Shown here: positions 46,601 to 58,779 of the stretch, in pieces
Layout: each line of letters opens with the position of its first letter
How positions within the stretch are numbered: position 1 is the first letter of the stretch
Assembly (NCBI GenBank): GCA_016648135.1
Contig: JADDOH010002584.1
Span: forward strand, 1 to 64,000
Length of the DNA: 64,000 nucleotides
Direction: 5' to 3'
DNA from: Agrypnia vestita
Taxonomy: Eukaryota; Arthropoda; Insecta; Trichoptera; Phryganeidae
Program-made: the position numbers and the translations under genes
The notes under the pieces: model-generated
What the model saw: the letters and a program-made list of their open reading frames with translations, nothing else
The model's database searches: none
What the model was told of the DNA's origin: nothing

Positions 46601-47100
46601 ATTTGGCTTTGAAACACAGGAAAAACCTATGAAAGAGTAGCGACTAACATCTCTCAGAAATACATCACATTTCTTAGAATTATAGATCATTTTCAAAGCC
46701 ACGACTAACTATAACTCGTTGAATTCTAATATTTTTTTCTGATATTCTTAAAGATGTTTCGTATAACTATTAATATAATGGGTATAGTATAGGTATAGTA
46801 TAGCACTCATCTACTATATTCACCTGTTTGAATTATTAATTGAAATTCTATTGAACTAAAATCGAAAGTATTCATAGAGAGATATGAATCGATGTGCAGG
46901 CCCAATAACTAAACTGCAGATTTCGTATTCACAGACCTGGATTAAGTATTATCTTCTAATTGCTGCCGCCTATAGTCTCTATCTTGGATGTTTTAAAATT
47001 CTTAGTATTAATTAAAATCGGGTAAAATAATTATAAGACCAGTATTTTAAAATACCCTAAAGCGTAAACCATTTTCTCTTCAGGTTGCTACATATAAATG
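43620..47100. other. Non-coding; one GC-richer unique patch
   Basis: 43820-44160 is GC-richer and unique, with no convincing exon. The rest is AT-rich with isolated short frames and no motif, apart from the hairpin at 44928. Confidence 0.5.
44928..44954 (+). ncRNA. Hammerhead-like hairpin motif, copy 5 (decayed)
   Basis: CCGAGGAAG, a GATA/TATC stem, then GAAACGTT. The first core half has two changes. Confidence 0.3.
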
Positions 47101-47189
47101 TACAGGGTGTCTTGTAGGTGGTAGCAAAAACTTTAGAGGAATTTTCTTCATTCAATTTTGAAGAGAAAATGTTTTTTTCATTTTTGGGT

Positions 47190-47395
47190 GAAATGTCGAT
47201 AATTACGGAGATAAGCGACATTAAAGTGTGCATTTTTTTTCAATATTTCTGGCTTATCTTTTTCTAAAATTTTAGAAATCAGTGTTTTTATATTATCAAT
47301 AGTTATAAAGATAAGCGACTTCAAAATTTGCTTTATTTCTAATATTTCTGAATTATTTTCTGTAAAGCGTTGGACTATCATTAATGTTAGTTATA
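47190..47395. repeat. Repeat G, two tandem-like copies
   Basis: GGAGATAAGCGACATTAAAG (47198) and AAGATAAGCGACTTCAAAAT (47306) begin two roughly 105-bp units that also match 17985-18110. TACAGGGTGTCTTGTAGG at 47101 may be the edge of a parent element. The open minus-strand frame is repeat-derived. Confidence 0.55.
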
Positions 47396-48096
47396 TCAAA
47401 TATTTAAAATTAAATAACCAAATCTTTGCAGAAAACATCTGGTTCAAATTTTTTCAGCGTGTAAAGCGCATTTGAGGTGAATTTTGAAGAAAATTGTGTT
47501 TTATTATTTTCCTTGTCTATTTTTATTATTATCCTTACCTACCTAAGTATCTTAAATGACATTAATTTAAGATTTCCTATTTCTTTTTATTAATATAGTT
47601 ATGTATATCAACTTAATCAAAAGACCTAATTGTCCCAGTTGGCGCTAATCCGTAAAATATGACGACAAACTTCCCACATTTGTATATTTTTGGACACTTA
47701 CAAAATACTCGGCAACACATTGCCGACGGATCATAAATTATTTGTGGAACGTAAAAAAAGTAATTAAAGTCCTTTGAGCGTTCCTCTGTCAGCAGTCTGT
47801 TTATACGTGAGGATATTCCCGACAAAGGACCATTTGAAATGTCGGGAAAAAGGAGAAGAGACGAAGTGACATAAATAGGTCAGGGCGTTAATGGATTTAT
47901 CCAAATGGAGAGACGAACCATTGTAATGCGAGAAAGATATAGTATTAATATATTGTGGATACTTTATGATAAAATAAAATAAATATTAAGTGAGAGACAA
48001 TCCGTCTCTCTAAGATGTTGTGCATTTCTGAAATGGTTAAATGAAGAAAATACAAATTTAATGGGGTGGCGCGTTTGAAGCTTTGAAGTCAGGCCA
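47396..48096. other. No recognisable gene
   Basis: AT-rich; 47620-47870 is somewhat GC-richer and unique. Confidence 0.5.
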
Positions 48097-48104
48097 AGTA
48101 TGAT

Positions 48105-48623
48105 TAGGGAATGCAATCCCGAGTCGGGATTGCCCTTACGGGATCTCTCGAGATTAGAATTTCCAATCCCGCGGAATTCCTACGGATCGGGATCCTGGAT
48201 ACTTTTGTGTTTTTTTTGTTTGTTTATAGAGCTGAATAGCAATTAACAAAAATGCCTTGCATTTTGTATCAGCAATTTCAATAAAATGTTCATTATTAAT
48301 CATTGCATTAAAGTTTTTGTAGGCGTTTTTCCAAGCAACAATCAGTCAATGTAGTAGAGTAAAAATTACTAACTTTATATTGCTATGTTAGGTTGATAAA
48401 ATATAGCAAATATTATTCAAAGCTATTTTCATTACTTGAATGTGACATGAACGTAAGTTTTAAGTACTTACTAAAAGCTCTATTGACATATAAAATTAAA
48501 AATACAAAACATAAAAAATGCTGATCAATCCCGATAATCCCGATAAACTCGTCCGATTTTTCGGTTTGGGATTGATCTTGTAAAATGTCTCGAGATCTCG
48601 CGGGATCGGGATTGCATTCCCTA
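48105..48623. mobile_element. hAT-type MITE, 519 bp
   Basis: The inverted ends TAGGGAATGCAATCCCGA and TCGGGATTGCATTCCCTA carry the YAGGG hAT terminus. The 8-bp duplications are AGTATGAT (48097-48104) and GGTATGAT (48624-48631), 7 of 8 matching. CAATCCCG/CGGGATTG words repeat many times subterminally. No ORF. Confidence 0.85.
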
Positions 48624-48631
48624 GGTATGAT

Positions 48632-49270
48632 GCTAAATGGATCCTCAGGATGCAAGCTCTGCGCTAGCGCTTCACCCTACCGACGCATTGTGGAACGCTG
48701 ATTCCGTTCGCCGCATCAAGTACCGCTCTAGCCATCCACGGGTCAGCACATTTCTGCAGTCCACTTCGTAGCTCTCCCGCCGAAGAAAGCCAGTCTGCAT
48801 CCCGTCACTTGCATTTGGACGAGGGGCGGTCAACATGTCATCGCTGGTGGCTGTCGAGGGTGCTTAGTCCAGACAGTGAGCCGTTCACTGCAGACCTCCG
48901 CTCCTGCCGGATAAATTCTCCTCGTGACGAGCATCATGTTCCGGAGCGTGATAGTGTCGCGTCATGTCAACGCCAAGAGATATTTGTTTAAAAAGCATGA
49001 AGCTTTTTCGTGTAATCGAAGAATTTCTTAAGCAACCGAAGCCCCTTGTCTAATAAGTCTGGGGGGAGCCCGTTGGAGGACAATAAAAAGCTACGTCATA
49101 CCCCTTGGACTTGGACGTTAAGAGAGACCACAATTAAAATACCGAAGGCATTTGCGATGTGGCTATGTCAACATGCTAGCAAAATCATCATGAAGTGGTG
49201 GATAGAAGGCAGCAAAGGTGCAGTAAGAAAAGGGTAGTCATAGCTGCATAACTACATAAAGTGGTTCAAT
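48632..49270 (+). pseudogene. GC-richer segment ending in a decayed LINE RT piece
   Basis: 49108-49195 reads WTLRETTIKIPKAFAMWLC, then ASKIIMKW, matching the WTLKE..IKRLEAFEMWLYR motif of RTE-like reverse transcriptases. The preceding CCCGTTGGAGGACAATAAAA parallels 31400. 48640-48980 is GC-richer; its origin is unknown, though it may be 5' LINE sequence. Confidence 0.5.
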
Positions 49271-51189
49271 GTCCGAAATACCCGGTATCATATACATCTT
49301 TCACGGGATAAATAACTATACTGCAACCTTCAATAGTAAACGGCGTATCGTCGCTGTATATATAATTAATCCTATGTGGCGTTTTAGTACATTCTGAGAT
49401 AAACGAGTGAAACTGTTTTAAAAAATATTTGCACAGACTAGGTTTATAAATAAATATTTCAAATAATTACTAGGCAGACTTTCCAGATGAATGGCAATGT
49501 TTTTTTAGTACATCTCCATTATTTATGTGAAAAATTGACAAATTGATTCGTTCATCTCAGAAAGTATTAAACGGCACATAGGATTTATTATATATACAGC
49601 GACGATATGAAGAACAACTAATCTGAATGACGGCTAGATTGGATTTGCTGACACACAAACGAAGTGTTTGTTTGTTTAACGACCTTCCAAGAACGAGCGT
49701 GAGAAGGTTTAAAGCTGTAAAGTAAGAATGGTATATCAGGTTCTTCTCTGCCTTCTCCTTGCGGCGAAACGTGAATTAGTTAAGTTAGTCTAATTTACCA
49801 GTTAAGTTTATCTAACTGGCCAAAGTGTTGGTTCAACAATCAGTTTAACTGAGACTTCACTTAAAGTAGTACCGAAACAATAAGGACAGATAAGCGACTT
49901 TTTTCAGAAGAAGTTTAAAATTGATTGAATGAGAAACGATGAAGTGGTGCGAGGATCACCTCGCTCCTTTTAAGATCAACGAAACTGGTATTGTGTAGAA
50001 GTGAACCGTCATCTGACAGCTCGACTCTATCATCTGTCAAATCAATTTGAGATTGTCGTGTTAATTTAAAACTTAAAGTGCCACGATCTATTCTGTTGGG
50101 TCATTCATTTTAAGACGCTTTGAAATGTGATATTTAATTAAGCGATACCTTTCTTTCAACTAGTGCCAGTTCCACGAATTTGTTACCCACAAGAATTTCA
50201 ATGGAATTTTTGTTTGTATTTCATTTTATTTTCTTAGGGGTTCAAAGGAGGTTAGAGATGTTAGGAGGAATTTTAAGTGTAGTGCAAAAAGTTTGTTATG
50301 AAAAACATTCAGAGAATATTATTGTATACTATATGTTTTAATGTATAATCAAATGTAATTTCACGTATTAGACTATACGATGTAATATACAACTAAATAA
50401 ACATTGAAAAGAATATATAAACGACGAGAAAACACTTCGTTTAAACCACTAATTTGTTGAATTATCAACATGTTTCGGGGCCAACGGCCCCTTCATCGAG
50501 ATTCAACGTATAATAATAATTATTCTGAATTTGTTAAACATATTTTGGAAACAAAACTTGATATTAGTAAGGGTTTGCTAATTTTACATACAAATAACAT
50601 AATAGTTGGTTGAAGTAGAAATTTTAAAAATTAGAAAAAGTGTTAATAGCAAATTAAATATAACTAATAAGTTTATAATTCAATACGTAGTGATTTTACA
50701 TAAAGTGTTTTTTTGTTATGAACATAAATAATGTTACCACAAAGACAATTTGCAGTTATTGAAAAAGAAAATATTTTTCCAAGGGCACAACATATTTTGA
50801 AGCAATAGGTTTTGTATCCGGAATATTAAGTGTTTCATATAAAAATAAAATAGGATAGAGCGAGCAGAAGAAGCAGACAGATTACTGCAATAGAGAAGCG
50901 GCCACTTAGAGTAAATATGGAGCAGATCGTGGTGTGAGTTAATGGGGAGAGGATGGAACAAAGGAAATAAGTCTCCAGAGCTGAAATAATTATAATTGGC
51001 CGGATGGAAAATCTCGTGAAATGTTTCGGCAAATGAAAAGCGAGGATGCGTGAATGTACGACGAAGCCATTTAGTGGCACTCATAATTTTTTTACAAATA
51101 AACTTATACAAAATATTTAAATAAAGAATTTTAATTAAATGTACCGTCGAGTAACGTTGATTATAACATTCTTAGATCTTATTGCTTTC
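49271..51189. other. No gene supported
   Basis: AT-rich. GCCGTTTAATACTTTCTGAG-type words near 49560 mirror 49375-49400 (ACATTCTGAGATAAACGAGTGAA), so 49320-49620 may be an inverted-repeat element. 50830-51070 is unique, GC-richer and non-coding. Confidence 0.45.
50472..50500 (-). ncRNA. Hammerhead-like hairpin motif, copy 6
   Basis: On the minus strand: CTCGATGAAG, perfect 6-bp stem GGGGCC/GGCCCC with GTT loop, then GAAACATGTTG. The stem sequence is entirely different from copy 2 (GAGACG/CGTCTC) with pairing kept. Confidence 0.45.
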
Positions 51190-51330
51190 TTGGAAAATAT
51201 GAGATAAGAGGAATAATGACGGACCTTGTCTTTTTACACAAAATAATAAATAGAACTATCGAATGTCCTCATTTGTTAGAACGTACTGCTTGCGTGTTCT
51301 ATACCGCGAAACTAACAGGTTTTCCCTTGG
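51190..51330 (+). pseudogene. Jockey/CR1-like LINE RT C-terminal scrap
   Basis: DLVFLHKIINRTIECPHLLE matches the (D)LLFLYKIIN..IDCPELL motif seen also at 29460. Truncated on both sides. Confidence 0.5.
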
Positions 51331-52184
51331 AAACTGTAGCCACTTACTACATTTTAAATATCTTCATTTTTTTCGAATTCACTTTGTGGTACCATTTTAT
51401 AAAGAAAGTAATGAAAACTTTGTCTTAATTTTTTTCAAAACAAAATTTAAGTATGGTTTAAACAATGTTTTCATCATTTTATTTACTTTTTAAATTAACT
51501 ACAAAGGCTTACTAGACTAGCAAACAGATACGAACAGTTGAACTTTTTGACACTAATTTTATTAAATTCAAATATATTTTTAAAAATATTTTGAAAGGTT
51601 TTATAATTAATTAACTAAACTAGAGTCTAAATATCAAGTAGTCGTTCGTAAAGAGATTTTTTAATTGATTATCACCAACATCTCAGTTATTTTTATGTGC
51701 TGGCTTTTATGGTCTCCGTGTCAATTGTTTGATGAGGTTCAAGAAGTGTTCTTGTGTAATATATAATGATTAAACATATACATATATATATATAATATAA
51801 TATTACTAACATCTAGTGTAGCTTTGCCTTTAAAATTCACTCTTTTAAAATAGTTCACAAATAAATTGGGCTGACAACACACTGTAACAAATTTAGTTCT
51901 TAATTACACTTGATGACACTTGACACCTGCTCCTTTTGAAACTATAGTAGCAAAAATGTTTAATTTTGTGGTAGTTAAAATAATCATGCTGCATCAAAAA
52001 TTAAGTTTCCTGTCAACTGATGATATTCAATGTTTAACTTTGTTGATGTACATATTTATTTATTAAAAAAAGTAACAGTAAAGTTAACAATTTGTACAAA
52101 TCGCATCGATTATAATTTAACTTCGTAACAGATGAAACAGTTATTGCGTGACCGTCCTGACCCTATGAATGTATCCATTCTGAC
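51331..52184. other. AT-rich, TA-rich microsatellite
   Basis: A TA-rich run at 51776-51803; otherwise nothing supported. Confidence 0.5.
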
Positions 52185-52365
52185 GAATTAAAAACCTCAA
52201 ATACAAAATCTAATTAATTACTGATTTAATTCTACAAATAACTTCTTTATTATATTCCCAATGCAAGGACGTCAATGACAATAATCTTATTTAAATCAAT
52301 TATGGATCAGTTAGTCTGCGTCCGTCCTAATACATATACAGTGGTATCGAAACCGGCCAATGTTA
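52185..52365 (+). repeat. Repeat family F, copy 2
   Basis: Matches 30900-31075, including CAATGCAAGGACGTCAATGA and the terminal ATACAGTGGTATCGAAACCGG. The hairpin motif at its end (52327-52353) has lost the first core half (CTAATAC). Confidence 0.6.
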
Positions 52366-54002
52366 AACCTAATTAAATGTGCTTTTTGTTTTAATTTTTG
52401 AAATTAATAAATAATTATATTCTCCTGACAACCTTTGCACGTACGAAATATAACCACGGTCCCGGTTATCTTGAAATACATCCATTCTGTAGAAAATGAT
52501 TTTATATTCCAGCAGAATTTTGCATGCTACGGATTTCACTCTGGCCAGGGTAGGGTGTGGGAGAATTGCGCCCTGACACGAAAATCACGCCTCCATTACC
52601 GAGAACAGCCCTGTTCATGCTTGGATGCAGGCCGCGCTGCATACTGCTGCAGCTAAGGTACTGCGAGCTCATGGGCCAGAACAGAGGACAGCGGACAGAC
52701 GGATATGGCACCGAGCCAGGTTTGAATGGGATTCACAGAGCGATTCACGAAGCGATTTTGAAACAACTGACCCGCGAATTTAGGCGTTTTTTCAACAATA
52801 GGAATTTTTTTACATTGTCACGAATTCGCAGCCACAAAATATTAATTTAAGGGTTACATCACCCTGGGAGAGTAAAATTAAGTTAAAAATTGGTTAATTT
52901 TTCATACGGAAAGGATTAATGTAGGTAACTGAATGACGTCTGTCCGATGAATGAGAGTGACAGACGGCATGGAAAAAAGGGAGAGCGAATACATAAAGAG
53001 CTTGGCGCCATTTTGCGGGTTCTTTTTAGTACGCAGTAGCGAAGGGAAAAACTACATTTCAAAATGAAGACTCAACACGCACACGTTCACCAGTTTGAAA
53101 AGTACAAAATGTGCGCTGCAATTGTAGTAGGTGCCGAAACATCACATAATTCATTAACTTCAATAAAGTATATGAAGTGAATTATTTGTAGTACTACAAA
53201 ACCAAAGTGTATCTGCTACAATGACCTACAAGAAGTACTACTACAAAATTTTCAAATCCATGGGGAGGGGTTGTTTTAGTTTCTTCGACCATTTTAACCA
53301 CATCAAAACCTCCGTCAGCTATTTATTTTTATCTACATTAACTTTATTAAGAAAAGTGTGTAGATTGAAGTGTGCACTTTAAAGTGTGCTGTTTGAAGTA
53401 TGTAGTTTGAAGTTTAAGGTGTGTGCAGTTTGTAGATGCATCCGCCGCAAGCCAGCCCGATAGCAATCAAAGCAATGATATCATTTCCGACAAAATTACG
53501 CTAGTGATTATGTCTCAAATGAGGTTTTCATACGTCCGGAAACCGTGCATATTTTACAACATGCGAGAGAGAAAGGAAAGTTAGGAAACAGACGTATACC
53601 AACCACGTGATCATCTTAACACTTTAGTGCCGACTTTAACACAACTATTTTATTAACCTCCCTGTTACGACGGAGCTCAGAGGCGTGGTTGTTGGACAAA
53701 CAGACATAATGATACATTTTATACTAACAGGACGACAAGTGATGTTAAGCATTAAAAATATTACTCGTAAACATAAGACATTTTATGTTGTTGTACGAGT
53801 ACTTTAAAAGTAACGTCACATGGGGGCGAAATTATTTATTTATTTTATTTATGTTTGGATGATTTATAGAGTACTGTTTAAGTGAGAACTTAACTTTACT
53901 ACGTATATATATGGTGGTCCAGCTGATACGCCGGATTTGATTTTAATAAGAGACATGTCTAATTAGTATTTAATTGGGCAATTTTTATTGATTTATAAAG
54001 TA
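52366..54002. other. Non-coding; several unique patches
   Basis: 52510-52750 is GC-richer with overlapping short frames but no known domain. 53350-53440 is an irregular GTGTGCAGTTTGAAG-like simple repeat. The rest is AT-rich. Confidence 0.45.
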
Positions 54003-54391
54003 GACATGTTGAGATTAATTATGATGTTAGTCAAATGACCACCGCGGCTGTGTTGGCATACCCTGACCCATTTGATAAAAATTTTGAAGATTGTTTGCAA
54101 GGCGGGTTGTTCAATTTCAGCAATAACGCGTTGGATTAGTGTTTTCAGTTCAGGAACTGTTTGTGGTTTGCTAGCATGAACAATGGAGTTTATAAAACCT
54201 CAGAGAAAAAAATCGCATTGCGTCTCGTAAGGATGGGGGCGAAGGTCCTTAGTGATAATTCCTTGCAAACTGGTTCTGCTAATGTTCAATTGTTGATGTT
54301 CCTGGATTCTCATCGATACTTTTATTGACGACTGTAATATTTTTGGCCGACCGCGTAGGATGAGGGGACGCGGTTGTAAATAACAAAACAA
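54003..54391 (-). pseudogene. Mariner-like transposase, N- and C-terminal ends fused by internal deletion
   Basis: One frame on the minus strand reads LRGRPKILQSSIKV, LNISRTSLQGIITKDL, RPHPYETQ: the second half of a mariner-type DNA-binding domain (RGRP...N.S..S..RIL.KDLH.HPYK). It joins directly to CDFFL, stop, GFINSIVHASKPQTVPEL and SRGGHL, the normal C-terminal end (CDFFLWGF.K). The catalytic middle is missing. The stop at the fusion replaces the Trp of FFLWG (TGG to TGA). No clear TIRs are seen. Confidence 0.65.
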
Positions 54392-54744
54392 GTTTCCTAG
54401 ATTTTTTAGATTAATCTTCGAATGGAGGAATCATTAATTGAAATCTGAATACCAAGAATTCCACGAACTTTACGAACGTTTTCAAAAAAATTTAAAAAAT
54501 GTTTTTAACAATAAAAAATGTTGTTCTTACATAAGAATACATTTTTAATAAATTCAATAACAGCAGATGAAAATTGTCAAATATTATGGTTGCCAAATAT
54601 AATATATAAAAGAATTGTGGGATATTTAAATTCGGCCTATCCGATGGGCCACCCTATAGATACATTATTTTTCAAAACGAATTATTGGAATGCAAAAAAA
54701 ATAGATGTTGATGCTAAGTGAAATGGTTAGCTGATTATCATTTG

Positions 54745-54845
54745 CAAATGGAATACAGAAGTCGGATATATATTGAGGGGCCTTATTGTTAATAACCTTG
54801 AATACCGTGTGGCACAAGTTATATTCAATCCTCTCTGGACATTTA
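54745..54845 (-). mobile_element. L2/CR1-type LINE internal scrap
   Basis: GGAATACAGAAGTCGGATAT, TTGAGGGGCC and ATTCAATCCTCTCTGGACA are collinear with 33185-33285 of the longer copy. Confidence 0.75.
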
Positions 54846-55099
54846 CGGAATTAACTCAATCTGGCCATAAAATACGCCTAATATTCCCAGTATATATATT
54901 TTAAATACTAAACCAAATATTTCTGCATGCAGTTGAATTCGCTAGAGAACCAAGGCAACAAATGTTGATTAAAAAATCTGTAAGCTTGAACACTAAGAGA
55001 TGATAAACGATGGGGAAAGAAGGTATGGAATAGAAGCCTCGCACTAGTAGAAAGCTGAAGACAGGACAAAAAGGGTTAAGTCCTTCCTCTGGAAGGTTA

Positions 55100-55475
55100 C
55101 AGTACAGTCTGGGCGAGGCTCTTCTGGTTTGAAAAGGAAGTATTAAGGACAGTACTGGGATCTAGACCCGATATTGCAATAGGTACATGGAGGAGCAATG
55201 CAGAAATTCTGTCTCTAACACAACAACCATTCATGACCACCATCATCAGATCTATCCGATTAGCTTGGATGTGACATGTATGTCGTGCAAGCAGTGACAG
55301 AGGCATTAAAATAGTACACGAGGCTAAACCAACTGGGAAAAGACCATAGAGCAGATCGAGAAAGCGTCTCATGGACAATGTACTTGTTGATCTGTAGAGG
55401 CTACGGAAAAGGAAGAATGGGAGCAGAAGGCAATGGATCGGAAGTGGAAAGGCATTCAAGAGTAAAAAGGCCATC
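55100..55475 (+). pseudogene. LINE RT C-terminal fragment
   Basis: The plus frame reads FERKVLRTVLGSRPDIAIGT, WRSNAEILSL, IIRSIRLAWM.HV, KPTGKRP.SRSRKRLMDNV and LRKRKNGS, with stops. This is the TFE.KVLR..YG...WR..N.EL....IRS.RLRW.GHV..P.G.RPRGRPR.RW.D tail of insect non-LTR reverse transcriptases. The opposite-strand frame is a shadow. Confidence 0.72.
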
Positions 55476-56404
55476 AGGAAGAAAAATAATTAAGTATATA
55501 AACTGCGCGGCCATCGCTCCTTAGTAAGTCGTGTTTTTGACAGTTAGAGAAAATCATAAACTGTGAATCCGTTCGATAGGCAACGATGTGCAAAGCCTTA
55601 CCAGAGACGAGTGAAATTTTCTAGCGAATGCCAAAGTAGTGCGACTTACAGAATAGTGATTCAGCTAAAGTTTGTGTCCACTGACGTTGTTTACTAATAA
55701 AACTTTAATTGTTTACGATTCCACCACAGTGGAGGAAAACTTAAATATTTTGATTCCTTTCAGCTTATCAAATGTCATCACCTTTTCTATCATGTCTGTT
55801 CTGACATGTCACAACATCTTGACTTGTCATGACTCATGACGACATGGACCATCTCCCGGAATCCAGTTACCAGCTGTTAAAGTCTTGTGTATTTCGGTCG
55901 ACACATCCAGTGGAACGTGATGTCACTTGGTGACATCTGACAGCGCGGTGTGAATTTAATTAAGATTTTTTTTAGTAAAGGGTAAATCATTTTTTACTAT
56001 CTACGAGATGAAGTGTTGATTTGGGTAAGGATATTTTTTATGTTTCCTTTAAAATATTATCTAAAACTTGTCAACCGACGCAAAACTAGCAGCTCATAGC
56101 GAAAGCCTGAAACTGGCAAAAGAGTAATGAAAGTAAACAGTAACTAAAAAGGTATATATGAGGTAAATCAATTTATGAATTTATGGCAAAAAATTTGTGA
56201 CAGAGCAAAAAATCAATAAAGTAATGTGGAGAAGAGGGCGAGAGAGAACTAAATTACAACCATTCATTATTCATTACTCTAAGCAACCTTACATGCAGCA
56301 GAAGTTCGGGAGTATGGAGAATTCTAACCCCAATCCCGTGGGGTTAGATTATCTCAAACAATTTATAATTCTTATTTTTTAATAATACAATAATAATTTT
56401 ATAC
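55476..56404. other. No gene supported
   Basis: 55740-55960 has scattered TGACATGTCA-like half palindromes. Otherwise nothing is recognised. Confidence 0.45.
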
Positions 56405-56860
56405 AATTTTATATCAGAGAGTTAGTTAAATTAGTATAAATCACTACCAGTTTTTGGGTATACCGGTTTCGAGAAGTACCCGTCTCTTCGTCAGGAGTCA
56501 GGACCAACTACACTACATGTTCACAACACTGTACACCACAACCATAGTATTGTTAACCTATCGTCAATATACTTAAAATCAAATAGAAATAAATAAATAA
56601 ATTTAATAGATATTAATATTGTCGAAGACAAGCATGCACTAACCTGCCTACAGGAAGATCAGGAATCTACAAGGGAGAGAGAGTGAGCAGGGGCGAGGTC
56701 TAAAGTGGGTGTTACCAAATCTTTTGTGAAAGTTACAAGATTAGTTACAAGATAAGTCGACAAGATTAACACGCATGTGATAAATATTGGTGATAGATTA
56801 ACAATACTATGGTTTTGGTGTATAGTGAACATAGTCATGTAGTGTTGGTCCTGACATGCA
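56405..56860. repeat. Inverted pair of the 7.0-kb terminal-repeat unit
   Basis: 56405-56570 is the 7016-type unit in reverse, with GTTAGTTAAATTAGTATA, the hairpin motif and AACACTG...CACCACAACCATAGTA. 56795-56860 repeats AACAATACTATGGTTTTGGT and GTAGTGTTGGTCCTGACAT in the forward sense. A 200-bp spacer separates the two. Confidence 0.6.
56466..56494 (-). ncRNA. Hammerhead-like hairpin motif, copy 7
   Basis: On the minus strand: CTGACGAAGAGACGGGTA, then CTTCTC and GAAAC. The stem differs from copy 2 by one mismatch. Confidence 0.4.
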
Positions 56861-57244
56861 AGGGTCGCTTAGTCAAATTACACTGTCTTAACGTTCTATA
56901 TTATATTTAATTTTAGGTTTAAGCGAATAAAGTCAATTTATAAAAATGCTTTTATTCATGAATTTTCAGCTTCAAAATCCTTCAATGACCTGTGAATTTT
57001 CACCGGTGTACGGCTAGTTCAAATATATTTTTACACAAAATGCGTTGTTCTCAATTTTCAGTTTGTAGTTACTACTAGTGATGTGACACGCAAATGAAAC
57101 AGAATGATTTAATCTCCATTCCGGTATATTTCGCAAGTTATGCGACACCGCGTTTAAATTCTGCGAGTCACAAAAATTATTTAGCATTGGACGCAATTAT
57201 TTGATAGCGTGTACAATTTTTCGCAGGAGTATGTCATCCAGCGA

Positions 57245-58692
57245 GTGATTATTTTTAAAAAAGTAACCCATAAAAACCAAGTTTTTATTTTACTCCCTTT
57301 GTTTGTAAATTAAGCTTACCGTCATGTAATTAAATAATTGATTGACTGAAAATGAAACATGTCTGGAAAAATATCTATGTCAAAAACCTCTAAAAATATC
57401 TCTTTATCTCCATTTGATTTTTCTTTTCGTTTTATTTCCTCTTACATTCCTTTTGGCGAATGAAAATCTTAACAATTAAAGACGAATTAAAACATATAAC
57501 ACTAAACTTACAGGAATTTAATATATTTATAAAATGTCAGATGTTTTTAGCTTTGAGAAGACACTTCATGCTTTGAAGATTCAATTCTAAAAACATTTGT
57601 CAGTCAATTTAATCAAGATTTTGATAGATTCAATTATCAGCAATATCGTACCTATGAATTTCCAGCGTCAAATGATTTAAAATATTCTCAATCAGATTTG
57701 AGTAATGTAGAATTATTCAAAACTAAGCAGAAATCTAAAAGAAAGAAATAATTATCGATTTCTTCCCAAAAAAACGAATTTTGCTGTCATCTGTGAAACA
57801 ATTGTCATAAATTTTCGAAATTCGTAGTGAAGTACCTATTTTACCGACGGAGTAATTCAAATTTTAAATATTCCGTGACGTCATCATGCCGCCGTTGGTA
57901 ATGATTCCAAATTGAAAAAAACATTTAATTTTCTAACAATCCAAAATTATGCTATAATTTTTTTTAACGAAAATTTGATACATCATTTTTATCGTCGCCA
58001 CGAGTCTGCTTGAGTTCAGCACGATTGGATCACGGAAAAAGGGTTAAAAATCGATCCAAAGTTTTTTCGTTAGACAAGCAAACAAACAGACGTTACGAAT
58101 TAAAAGGAAGGGAGTAAAAAACTAACCCATAAAAACCAAGTTTTTATTATACTCTTAATATTATACTCTTATAAATTTCTTTGTAAAATATAAAAAAAAT
58201 TAAAGACGAATTAAAACATATAACATAACACTAAACTTACAGTAATTTAATATATTTCTAAAATGTCAGATGTCTTGAGCTTTGATAAGACACTTCATGC
58301 TTTGAAGAATAAATTCTAAAAACATTTGTCAGTCAATTTAGATTTTCGAAATTCGTAGTGAAGTACCTATTATGTATACGGACGGAGTAATTCAAATTTA
58401 GAAAATATTCCGCGACGTTATCGGGCCGTCGTGTCTAGTAATCAAACTTTTGTAATGATTCCAATTTGAAAAAACCAGTAAAATTTCTAAAAATCCGAAA
58501 TTATACTACAAATATTAATTTTTTTAACGAAAATTTCATAGATCTTCTTGATCGTCGCCACGAGTCTACTTGCAAAGTTTCAGCTCGATCAGATCACGGG
58601 AAAACGGTCAAAAATCGATCCAAAGTTTTTGTTGACGGCAAGCCGGCAAGCAAGCAGACGCCACGAGTTATTATAAAGGGAGTAAAAATGGT
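57245..58692 (+). repeat. Repeat family A, tandem pair
   Basis: Unit 1 is about 57245-58105 and unit 2 about 58106-58692. The junction reads GGGAGTAAAAAACTAACCCA, and unit 2 also ends AAAGGGAGTAAAAA. Unit 1 carries an extra block (57350-57470 and 57620-57810) lacking in unit 2. Both contain TAGTGAAGTACCTATT, the GACGTTATCGGGCC-like word, ATCGTCGCCACGAGTCT and the GATCACGG...AAAATCGATCCAAAG block. Confidence 0.85.
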
Positions 58693-58779
58693 TCATTATC
58701 CGTGTTTTTTTTTTTTATAATTTATGGTTAGTTAGTGATACGTGTTTTGCGCGCCGACGCCACCAGCCATTTATGATAA

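Noticed and set aside
50734..51111. 125-codon minus-strand frame, 50734-51111
   Set aside because: Two overlapping frames are open on the same strand, there is no known motif, and it is Phe/Leu/His-rich from AT-biased sequence.
55097..55474. 125-codon minus-strand frame
   Set aside because: The plus strand carries clear though broken LINE motifs; the minus frame is its shadow.
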